Shown: piece after piece, positions 22,004 to 31,299 of the stretch
How the letters are laid out: each line of letters starts with the position of its first letter
Numbering within the stretch: position 1 is the stretch's first letter
NCBI RefSeq assembly: GCF_001625195.1
Contig: NC_054389.1
Coordinates: forward strand, 11,776,520 to 11,840,519
Reading direction: 5' to 3'
Source of the DNA: Drechmeria coniospora
Lineage: Eukaryota > Ascomycota > Sordariomycetes > Hypocreales > Ophiocordycipitaceae
Length of the DNA stretch: 64,000 nt
Notes under the pieces: model-generated
Databases searched by the model: none
What the model was told of the DNA's origin: nothing
Seen by the model: only the letters and a program-made list of their open reading frames with translations
Program-made: the position numbers and the translations under genes

Positions 22004-22156
22004 TGCGCCTACTTAAGCAGGCACAGAGGACACCTGGTAGTTGGCAACAACATCATCAAGAACACCAATATATTGATTCTGATTCTGCCCTATCTCACGA
22101 TCCTTGATTCGTTGTAGCCCTAGTAGTCCGGGCGGACCCCCTTTTTTCTCTGTTGC
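22004..22156 (+). repeat. Direct repeat, right copy
   Basis: Same-orientation copy of 17528-17674, with attctg duplicated and small indels. Confidence 0.85.
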
Positions 22157-22457
22157 CTCATACTCCTTAGCGCCGTGATTAATTAATCCCAGCTGCCGTC
22201 GACGGCACTAAATCGGCCTAGCGCCGGGACAATCATTTAGCGGTTGCCGCGTACTATCCATCGTACGCGATCGCTTCGTCGCGAAACGTCACGACGGCTT
22301 CCCACGGACGAGCCGGTTCTCCTCTGTGTGACGATAACCACGTTGATGTCACGTACAAGTATTTGCGTGGGTCCATGCTGACCGGCTACATGCTTCGCCA
22401 ACGAACACCACCGCCGCACCCGTCGACCGCCTCCGAGACATCTTGCCCGACGGAGAA

Positions 22458-23758
22458 ATGGCCGTCGACGAAGTCTCCGACTCGACCGACTGGCTGACGA
22501 CGCCTCTCTCTGGCCTGGCCGCCGTCGAGGCCGCCCTTCGCTGCCAAGTATGCAAAGACTTTTTCAAAACGCCCATGATCACGTCATGCTCTCACACCTT
22601 TTGCTCCCTCTGCATCCGGCGGGCACTGTCCAACGACGGCAAGTGCCCGCTCTGCCGCACGCCCGAGCAAGAGCTCAAGCTGCGATGCAACTGGTCCGTC
22701 GAGGAGGCCGCCGAGGCCTTGATGAAAGCCAGGACGAGCATCTTGAACGCGGCGAGGGGTGACCTGGCCGAGAGCCATCCTCGCAAACGGGCGGCCCCAG
22801 AAGAGCAGCCGGGGGAGCAGCCGGGGGAGCAGCCAGGTGCAGCACGAAAACGGACACGGACTTCATCACGGCTGAGCAGGATGCGCGAGAGCGATGCGTT
22901 CGCCGCCTCCCAACAAGCTTCTCCGGAGCACGATGACGATGACGCGATGGTGGTGGAAGCATCTCAGGAGGAGGGTAACACACCACCTTGGCGAACCAGT
23001 CTCGAGTCCGTCGCTAATCTTCCTTGGCAGCCCATGGCATGGCGGCATGTCCGATCTGCAACCGCACGATGAAGGCCTGGCAAGTCTTTCAACATGTCGA
23101 AACCTGCACGGGTACGCCAAAGGCCGGGAGCGCCAAGCCGAACAAGGTTGACCTCGCCTTCGACGCAAGCCGACGGAAAGAAAGCTTGCCAGACCGCCTG
23201 CCAGCGTTGAACTATTCGATGCTCAAAGACCAGGCTCTGCGGAAGAAAATGACGGAGCTGGGATTGTCCAGCCAAGGGCCTCGCGCTCTTCTGGAGAAGC
23301 GGCACAAGGAATGGCTGACCTTGTGGAACGCCAACTGCGACGCCGCGTACCCGAAACGCCGGGGCGAGCTGCTCCAAGACCTAGACGTGTGGGAGAGAAC
23401 GCAGGGCGGTCGAGCGCCAACCACCGGGAGGGCGATGCAAATCGCGGCGACCATCAGGGACAAGGATTTTGACGGCACCGCCTGGGCTTCGACGCACGAT
23501 TTAGCCTTTAGAGATCTCATCGCCAACGCCAAGAGATCGGGAAAGGACTCGGCAAAGGAAAAGGCCGGGCCGGTTCCCCCATCTTCTGCCGCCGACGGGG
23601 CAGCAGACGTGAGCATGCCGCCGCAAGGCGTCATTTCGCCAGGTGCATTGGCCGCTTCCGTTCATGAGAGCGTCAATAAAAAGGACGGAGACTCCAAGGA
23701 AGCCGCAGAACGTGAGCTGGATTCTGAGGAGCCGCATGCAGATGCCGCCATTGCTTAG
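22458..23758 (+). CDS. RAD18: Postreplication repair E3 ubiquitin ligase RAD18
   Basis: Ubiquitin ligase that, with Rad6, mono-ubiquitinates PCNA at stalled forks. Two exons, 22458-22974 and 23031-23758 (56-nt intron, GTAACA donor, TTGGCAG acceptor), give 414 aa. The C3HC4 RING occupies residues 29-67 (CQVC...[13 protein letters not shown]...CPLC). After a linker with three GEQP repeats and an RKR basic patch comes a UBZ4 finger, [20 protein letters not shown] (about 179-198), formed right after the splice. A SAP-like DNA-binding helix pair follows ([18 protein letters not shown]...LLEKRHKEW, about 230-264). The C-terminal third is conserved in fungal Rad18. The start at 22458 is chosen over the in-frame ATG at 22443 by context and family N-terminus. 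It starts about 290 bp from the transposon island. Confidence 0.95.
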
Positions 23759-24202
23759 ACGAAGCTTGGCGCTGATGGATTGAAGCGTTGGCGTCCGTCT
23801 CTCCTCTCGGTTTTCTCGGTACGATTCTACGCAGCCTGGGGATCCGGCTGTGCATGATGGGCCATGCGGGCAACGAACATGAAGCCATACGGGCAGCGAA
23901 CATGAAGCCATACGGGCAACGAACTTGAAACGCCAGAACTCGGAGGGTCAACGTCGGGCTCGTGCCATCGCATCCTATGTAAATACACATATATAGTTAG
24001 CCTCAGGACGAAGTAGGAGGCTGGCTACGTTGGATGATGATGACTTTTCTATTCCACGCATAGTATATCGTTTGCCTGTTTAGAGCAATGCCATTCTCCA
24101 TGCACGAGTCGGAGATGCTGTTGCTGCTTCGGTGGTGATGATGGCCTGAAGCACAGGACGTGCGAGGCCGTTTCCTGGAGGCAATGGCATATCCTGGCGC
24201 CG
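23759..24202. other. Convergent spacer RAD18/CHMP7
   Basis: No gene seen. It contains a short tandem of catacgggcaacgaacatgaa-like 23-bp units at about 23865-23930. Confidence 0.5.
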
Positions 24203-25624
24203 CTAGTCCACCAGGGACAAGCTCGCAATGCCCGTGTCTGAGGTTGGCGTCGGCACTTTTGCTCGGTCCGGTAGGGCTTCGGCCGGGACGGAAGGCAGGG
24301 ATTCCAACATTGCTTGCTCCTTTGACGACGTCTCCTCTCGGTGCTGCGCCGCCTGCTCGGCCCCCTCCTCCAGTTCCAGCTCCAGCAGACGCTCATCGAC
24401 GGCGGTATCATCGATGGTGGTTCCCATGGAGCCTGCCAGGATGGAGGCGACTTGGTCGGCATCGCTCGTATGCCTTCTCAGCCGGTCAATGACGTCTTCG
24501 AGCTCGTCGGTGTCGCCGACTTTGGCCTTGAGGGCTTGCAACACGCCGGCCGATGACTTCATGATGTTGACGAGCTGAACCTGGTCCGAGGCCTGCTCGA
24601 TCTTGGCCGCCACCTCCTCGAGCTTTCCCAGCGTTGCGTAGCGCTGGGCCAGCGAGGACTCGGCCAGTTTCTTCGACTTGAGGGCTGCCAGGGCGGCGAG
24701 TCGGTTCTTGCGACGGACGGCGTTTTTCGCATCGTCGCTCAGCTCATCGATACGCCCGTTGAGCAGTGCCGCTTGACGCTCGAGGCTCGCCGTCAGATGC
24801 TTGATGGACGCGATGGTCGTGTCCTCGTCCGTGATGTCCTCGGGCTCGCCCGCTGCGCGCAGCCGCACCGTCTGGCCGTCGTAGGCGATCAATTTTTTGT
24901 CCCGCCGCAGGAAGGTGAGCAGCACCTCCATGTCGGTGTCGGAAAGTCGCTGGCCGGCGACGAGACTAGTCGCGTAGGCGTCGCGAAACTGGGATTTGGC
25001 CAGGACGCGGTCGAATCGTGACGCCTTGTCGGCCGTTCTCCGCCCGAGCTCGACGGCGGCCGTCTCTAGATTTTCCGTCACGACGAACTGCCCGCGGGGG
25101 AGCGTGTCCTCGGCCGGTGACGAAGCAGCGATTCCCAGCTGGCGCAGCGTCCAGCCGACGAGACCGGTGGGCAGATCCAACCAGCCCTGCCGGTGCAGGT
25201 TTCCGGGCGAGTCGAGGAACTGCCGCAGGGGAAAGAGATGCTTGGCGGAAACGGCTTCGCGAACGGCCGTGCCCAAGGCCAACGGTTGGCCGTAGTGCCT
25301 GCTCTCGAGAGACCGCAGCAGGGACTCGTCGAGAGAGAGGACGAACAAGCTCGAGCCGGAGCCGGGGGTCGACAGACGGCCGAGCAAGGCAAGACGAGCG
25401 AGGGCGGTGCGCCAGGCCGAGACGTTGGCTCGATAGCCATCGGGGTTCAGCGTCCGCTGCGATCGAAAGTCCGAGTACAGCGCGGGCAGACGAGCTCTGT
25501 AGGCGTGGTGGGGTTCCCGTCAGCTACGTGCGAGGAGGTGGAATGGGACGTTGACGGGGCTCGCGAGGGTTTACTTGTGAAAGTTGGCGTCATGTTGCAT
25601 CAGATAGTCGGCGAGCTCGCCCAT
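24203..25624 (-). CDS. CHM7: CHMP7-type Snf7 family ESCRT-III protein
   Basis: ESCRT-III-like protein of the CHMP7 group, which seals and surveys the nuclear envelope. Two exons, 25624-25575 and 25496-24203 (78-nt intron, GTAAAC donor, CCTACAG acceptor), give 447 aa. Exon 1 encodes MGELADYLMQHDANFHK. The join gives HKARLPALYSDFRSQ, the winged-helix-like N-terminal half (about 1-200, with LLRSLESRHYGQPLAL). The Snf7 core (about 220-390) is helical and charged: IKHLTASLERQAALLNGRID, KNRLAALAALKSKKLAE, LGKLEEVAAKIEQASD, LQALKAKVG. The C-terminus is acidic. The fusion of a non-Snf7 N-terminal half with a Snf7 half separates it from ordinary Snf7/Vps20 proteins. Confidence 0.85.
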
Positions 25625-25888
25625 GGTTCCGGCGACGTGCGACGCGTGCACGCTTCGGCGCGTTCCGAGATGTTTCCTTGGCCAGGCCGGATGCGGACAG
25701 ATTCCCCTATGCGTAGACGATATCGTGCATCTAGCGGCGCCGCATGTGCCAACGACGGGCGGCAAAGGGACGGAGCATGCGGGAGGCGGGAGGATGGATG
25801 TTGTGGACGGAGCATTGTTTGGAGCGAGCCGTGACAATGGAACAATCAGATGCCTGAATCATGGTCACTCGAGGCGTTGGGGCCCACC
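25625..25888. other. Spacer upstream of CHMP7 gene
   Basis: Probable CHMP7 promoter; no gene or clear motif seen. Confidence 0.4.
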
Positions 25889-26605
25889 TGTCATGGATAT
25901 TGGCAGCCAATTGGCTTAACGGGGTGTCGTATGCACGGAGTACTTACTGTACAGTACGGACTACGGCACGCGGTATTCCTTGTACTCTGCACATGCAATT
26001 ACACATGCCAGTATTGCCGTATAAGTTGGTACCTATGCATCGGTAAGCACTGCATATAGATATAATTGTCATGGATATTGGCAGCTAATTGGCTTAACGG
26101 GGTGTCGGACGTACTGCACAGTACGGACTACTGTACAAGCACATCTACAGCACACGGTATGCCTTGCACTCTGCACATGCAATTACACATGCCAGTATTG
26201 CTGTATACAGTAAGTTGGTAACTATACATGCGTAATCACGGCATATAGATATATAACTGTCTTGGATATTGGCAGCTAATTGGCTTAACGGGGTGTCGGA
26301 CGTACTGTACAGTACGGAATACTGTACTTGCAAGCACATCTACGGCGTACAGTATTCCTTGTACTCTGCACATGCAATTACACATGACAGTATTGTTGTA
26401 TAAGTTAGTACCTATGCATGTGTGAGCACTGCATATAGATATAAGTGTCTTGGATATTGGCAGCTAATTGGCTTAACGGGGTATCGTATGCACGGCGTAC
26501 TGTACAAGTACAACTACGGCGCACAGTATTCCTTGTACTCTGCACATACAATTACACCTGCCAGTATTGCTGTATGAGGAAGTACCTATGCATGTGTAAG
26601 CGTAA
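25889..26605 (+). repeat. Four tandem ~178-191-bp units
   Basis: The anchor tggatattggcagctaattg recurs at about 25894, 26072, 26263 and 26451 (spacings 178, 191, 188). Each unit also has a gtactgtacagtacgg-type palindromic stretch, a tactctgcacatgcaattac block and a gcatatagata block. Divergence is low, with indels in the GTAC part. Confidence 0.9.
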
Positions 26606-26744
26606 ACAACAAGAATCCTACGCGCCATGGATGGAGGCGGCAGTTAGGCCACCGTTCTCGTCACAGGGCTGGAAGGGTTGGCGGAGAGGAAAGGATGGAT
26701 GGCGATGGATCGGCAGCTCATATCGGGGCGGCGAGGCGACGACA

Positions 26745-26960
26745 GTTGCTGTAGACGGGGCACCGGTAGTTGCTGTAGACGGGGCACCGGTAGTTGCTGT
26801 AGACGGGGCACTGGTAGTTGCTGTAGACGGGGCACCGGTAGTTGCTGTAGACGGGGCACCGGTGGTTGCTGTAGACGGGGCACTGGTAGTTGCCGTAGAC
26901 GGGGCACCGGTGGTTGCTGTAGACAAGGCACTGGTAGTTGCTGTAGACGGGGCGCAGGCG
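26745..26960 (+). repeat. 24-bp minisatellite, nine exact-period units
   Basis: The unit gttgctgtagacggggcacc + ggta is repeated nine times without period slip. Because 24 is a multiple of three, several frames on both strands stay open (for example VAVDGAPV on + and STATTGAP on -), producing long but meaningless ORFs of 115-234 codons over 26445-27348. Confidence 0.95.
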
Positions 26961-28250
26961 TGACCATGCTCGAGCTGATCATCCGCTGTATGAATGTGCA
27001 CGGCCTCGGCCGTCTTCTGTCATGAGCTGGGGAACCTTTGACTCGGCAAACATGGGAGTGTGTTCCATGCATCGACTTGACGCGCATGACAGCTGAACGG
27101 GAGGACAGGAAGGGCACGACTCGGCGACGAGCATGGGACGTGTTCCGGCCATGTGCGGCGTTGGGATCGACCAAAACATTCTGGACACGGCTCCTCACCC
27201 ATTCCTGCTCGGCATCCATACCCGGGGGATGCTGATCGGATTGTCGGCGTCCCTTGACTGCCTTGTCAAGAGTCTCGGTGTCGAGAGGGATGGGGAAAGG
27301 AAACGAGAAAGGGCGTCGGCAGCACGGAGGGCCAGCGCAGCCAGGCAATGGTTCGAATGGTGGGATGCAGGACGGCGTGGTGTGCTTCTACCTGCGGCGT
27401 TGTGTTTGGATCGCGCCAAACATTTCTCCATGGTGGTTCCATGGAACAGTAGGACGAGCTGCGAATGAGGCCGAGATCTGAGACACGGCAGTTGGACATC
27501 TTCGGTGGCGTCGGCAGGGCAGATGCCAGGAGGAATTGGCGAGACGTCGACGAGCTCCAGCGGGCGGCATTCGAACAATCGACGCCGTGCTGGCAGCTGA
27601 TTCGGTGGTCAATGCCGTGCAAAGGTGTCGTGGGACGAAGAACAGGCACACAACGACGGCCATCGACGGCCATTGACGAGATGGCCCCCTGCCGAGCCAG
27701 ACCCGGCACGGCACTGGGCACTAGGACTTGGGACCCGAGACCTGGGACCTCGGACGAGGGATGAAAAAAAAAAGACAAGGGAGACGGGACAAGGCTGAAT
27801 GGACGTGTGGGTGACGAAGAGTTGAGGGCGAAAATGCATGAATGTCTTGCCCATCAAACTCCATCGTCGGCATCGTGGCCGCCGCCCGTTCACGACGCGA
27901 GGAGGACGGCAAGCAGGACGGACGGAGCCAGCATCGTCGAGCTCGCTCAGCGGGAAATCCTATACTCGGCCAGCTTCGAACCGGTATGCCGCTGAGATGG
28001 GGCCAGAGCAAGGCCGAGACAATGATAGGGATGCCAGAGGAGGAGTAGGCGTTGATGGATTCTCACGTCCATTCGAGACACATGAGACAGAGAGGGGTAG
28101 GGAGTTCGGAGCACATGTGCCTGCACTTGCAGAGGGGGTGCACAACTCCATGTTCGGTGCAAGCACTGGCAGCCGAGTGTACAATTCTGTATGCACTGTT
28201 GGAGTACATGCACGTCGGTGGACTCGTGCGGCGCAGCGCAGTACTTGTAC
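26961..28250. other. Gene-poor spacer
   Basis: No gene recognised. Many overlapping ORFs occur on both strands without family likeness. A poly-A run lies at 27762-27772. Confidence 0.4.
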
Positions 28251-28261
28251 AGTGTAGCAAC

Positions 28262-28545
28262 AGATGCACATGCACGATGGCATGCAAGATGCACATGCAA
28301 GATGATGTGCAAGATGACATGCAAGATGACATGCAAGATGACATGCAAGATGTGCAAGATGACATGCAAGATGTGCATGCAAGCTGTACAAGATGACAGA
28401 CAGGATGTGCATGCAAGCTGTACAAGACGACATGCAAGATGTGCATGCAAGCTGCACAAGATGACAGACAGGATATGCATGCAAGCTGTGCAAGATGACA
28501 GACAGGATATAGTTGAACATGCAAGCAGTACATTCACAAGACGAT
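28262..28545 (+). repeat. Degenerate tandem repeat of gacatgcaagat units
   Basis: 12-bp units (gatgacatgcaa) grade into ~33-bp compound units (atgtgcatgcaagctgtac...gatgacagacag). All three minus-strand frames read as repetitive Cys/His/Leu peptides, which are artefacts of the repeat. Confidence 0.9.
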
Positions 28546-28925
28546 ATGCACAATGTACATGCAACATGTACAGGCAGGAATTAGCACAGCAAGTACAGAC
28601 GATGAAAAACCAAGACAGACAAGTGGTTCACTCTGCGTCAAAGTAAATGCCTTCATCGGTAGCGCAAGCAGTCATGAGGTCGGCGATGTGGGACGCAAGA
28701 GCCCAAACGTCTACCAGCACGCAGCCGGCGACTCGAACGCGTGCGCAGGTGCAAGCATGCCCATGCCCCTCGTATCGGATCGGCTCGCGCCTCGACGAGC
28801 GGGAGCCTACTTAAAGGAGCCCGTTTCCTCTCTTCGACGACATCTGGCCAGCTCATCAAGCCCATCCCGACTCGCATCCACCGTCTTCTGCCAAAACGCA
28901 CCGCCTCGTTTCGTCTTCCGTCAAG

Positions 28926-29183
28926 ATGAAGTTCACCCTCGCCGTCCTCGCCGCCCTTTCGGGGCTCGCCTTTGCCGGTCCGGCGCAGGAAGTCGGCTCC
29001 TCGTCGCTGTCGCTGTTTCGGCGCTGCCAAAGCTGCTGCCCTGGCGAGTCGCCTCCCGGCAAGTTCTGCGACTGCAACATCTTTGGCTGCAACTGCGAAT
29101 GGTACAGCGGCGGCGGTGTCACCAAGCTGGGCGTAAGCACCACTTCCCCCATGGCGAGCTTGGACGACCGGTCCCGATGCTAA
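28926..29183 (+). CDS. Small secreted cysteine-rich protein
   Basis: 85 aa. A clear signal peptide (MKFTLAVLAALSGLAFA) is followed by a short region with a compact eight-cysteine block: CQSCC...FCDCNIFGCNCEW (about residues 34-58). No known domain. It has the size and make-up of fungal effector or surface peptides. A tacttaaag element lies ~110 bp upstream. The 3' end is uncertain. A good intron (GTAAGC at 29133, GCTAAC branch site, CTCCAG at 29201-29206) could splice away the last 16 codons, but the downstream frame is then implausibly long and low in complexity unless a second intron follows at 29213. It stands alone inside a repeat-rich 9-kb stretch. Confidence 0.65.
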   Translation: MKFTLAVLAALSGLAFAGPAQEVGSSSLSLFRRCQSCCPGESPPGKFCDCNIFGCNCEWYSGGGVTKLGVSTTSPMASLDDRSRC

Positions 29184-29510
29184 CGTGTGATGGTTGCGCT
29201 CTCCAGCGACAGGTAAATACCAGTCCCGAGCTCGTCGCCGGCGGATCCGTCGTGTCTCGTCACGGCATGCTAATGAGAACCGGCAACCTAGTGCTAAGCC
29301 GGCCGCCCGAGAGCGGCAGCGGGGACACAGAGGCTAGGGTCGCTTGGCTCCCAGCAGGAGAGAAGGCTTCGGTCGTTGCGCGGAGTTGTCCGCCGGAGTG
29401 CAAGCTCGGCCGACGGCGGGCGGGTCGCCCGCGAGGCAATATTAGGAAGCTCAATGCCATGGCCACTCGACGCATGCCCTCCTTTCGACTCTCGCCGCCT
29501 CGTGAATGCT

Positions 29511-29546
<36 letters not shown>

Positions 29547-31299
29547 CCGTGCCCGTGCTCGTGCCCGTGCCCGTCGGATGCCTCCGAGGCCAACTCGCCG
29601 CGCGACGGCTTGTTTGAGCAAACCTCGATCGACCGGGACGGCGGTGAGGACGAGGAATGCATTCCACATGTTCTCATGGTCGGCACTCGTCCTGTCCTCG
29701 TCAACGCACACTTTTCCCGGCTGCATCGTTGGCCCGTGGCTCGGCTGGAGGGATGGGCCGAGGTCGATGCCGCACCGCCAACATTTCGTCCCACACCCTC
29801 ATCGCTGCGTCCTCCCTCGCTGAGCACAATTTCCGTCGTTTGTTTCCCGACACCGCCATGAGCAACCGCCAAGGCAGACTCCAGAGGAAGCACGAGGACA
29901 TATGCATGCCGAAAAAAGTCAAGTCGACTTGCCGCCCAGCAGGTGGGGTTCTTGCAAAGGCGAATGTACAGGTAAGTATTAGTAATGATTCGAAGCTGGT
30001 ACTCCGTCGGGAACAGACGCCACCGATGGCAAGGTGATGCGAGTGATTCCCTGCAAAGGCGCGAGAAAGCGTCCCGGCCTCGTGTCACCCTGGCCCGCTT
30101 GCCGGCAGAGTTGGACGGAGCGGCGTTGGATTTCTGCCGAGGAAATATCCGGGAGAGGCGGCACGAAGATGAAATCTTTGCTTTCGTCCATGCCGACGCC
30201 GACGAGCAACGGGCAGGCAGCGTAGGTGCATGGGGGATAGGAGGGGAGGGGAGGGGAGGTAAATGCGTCAAACTCTTCTGCGTGGGTGTCAATGTACAGG
30301 TACTTTCTCCGCACAGCTTGCGGCAGTGCGGCACAGGCATCGATGGCCGCTGGGGAGGCCAGCTAGAAGCAGATCAAGGTTTGGCCAGCATTCCTGCCAC
30401 GGCCCGACGACGGTGCAGGTGCAACGTGGTGCAAACTTGGCTCGCATCGGCGCCCCTTTCTCTGCCCCCATTCATCGCACGCATGTGGCCGATGGCCAGG
30501 GAGGCGGCCGAGCAGCTGTAGATCTGGGCGAAAAGCATCATGACAGCAGCCTGTCGTGGGTGGCTCACATGTACATGAACATGCGAATGCACGTGCCGCA
30601 GGTGTATGTAAGCATTACTTGAACGGAGTAGTCTGTCCGTAGTACGTAATGTTAGGCACTGTATAAATACTCGTCGCTTCCGTGAGTACAAGCGGCGGGG
30701 GTGGCAAAAGCGTCGATTCAGCTTGCGGCAGTGCCGAGTGCAGAGTAGCGCTGCCAAAATTGAATCGTCACTTTTGCCTGCCTACCAAGGTAGTTCATGT
30801 GCCCAAGCGAGTGCAGAGTACTGTAGTAATATTGACTTGCCAACCGCGAGCGACGGTACCACAGAGTAATGCTTGAATGTGGGTATAAGATATTACCTTT
30901 GTACGTAGTAGGCATCCAGTAGGCACCTACTAGGTACCTAGTGCTTAAGGATGGAGCAAGTCGACCATCAGCATCGGATCGATCGGCGGCGGCGGACGCT
31001 AGAGGCTAACAGCGGAACGGCCAGGCGGGAGCGCTAAGTACTTGCTGTACATGTACAAGTACTTACGGGCGCCTGCGGGGTACACGCACTCGCATGGTGC
31101 CTGTGCGTGCAGCAAGTACGTGCAGCAAATGTGTAGGTGGAGTACTCTGTACATGTATGAGCAATGACAGTACGGAGCAAGTACAAGCGCATGTGCACCC
31201 ATACAGCACTGTAGCATGTGGTAGCGGGCACCAAGCGAGGAAGAGTCGGCCACCAACGGTGCCAACCTGGGCACTGGCTAGGTACTCGGTAGGCGCCTG
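29184..31299. other. Gene-poor spacer
   Basis: No gene recognised. It includes a gctcgt hexamer run at 29514-29575, GTAC words at 30600-30940 and 31030-31210, and 30240-30260 ggggagg repeats. Confidence 0.4.

Larger units (their letters stand above)
17481..22170. mobile_element. Nested LTR-retrotransposon graveyard
   Basis: An island lower in GC than the flanking genes and composed of LTRs of at least two kinds, a chromodomain integrase tail, and repeat-associated ORFs in both orientations. It is bounded by two ~150-bp direct repeats (17528-17674 and 22004-22156). No complete gag or pol was found. The state is fragmentary apart from one intact spliced ORF (20721-21381). No target-site duplications were found around the LTR copies. 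Confidence 0.8.

Noticed and set aside
26445..27348. Long ORFs of 115-234 codons over the 24-bp repeat on both strands
   Set aside because: All arise because a 24-bp unit has no stop in several frames; the peptides are pure repeats with no flanking domain.
27947..28567. Cys/His/Leu-rich 156-206-codon minus-strand ORFs that look like metal-binding proteins
   Set aside because: They are translations of the gacatgcaagat tandem repeat in all three frames.
28553..29617. 354-codon + strand ORF
   Set aside because: It overlaps the secreted-protein gene in another frame and ends in LVLVLV from a gctcgt hexamer run; no domain.
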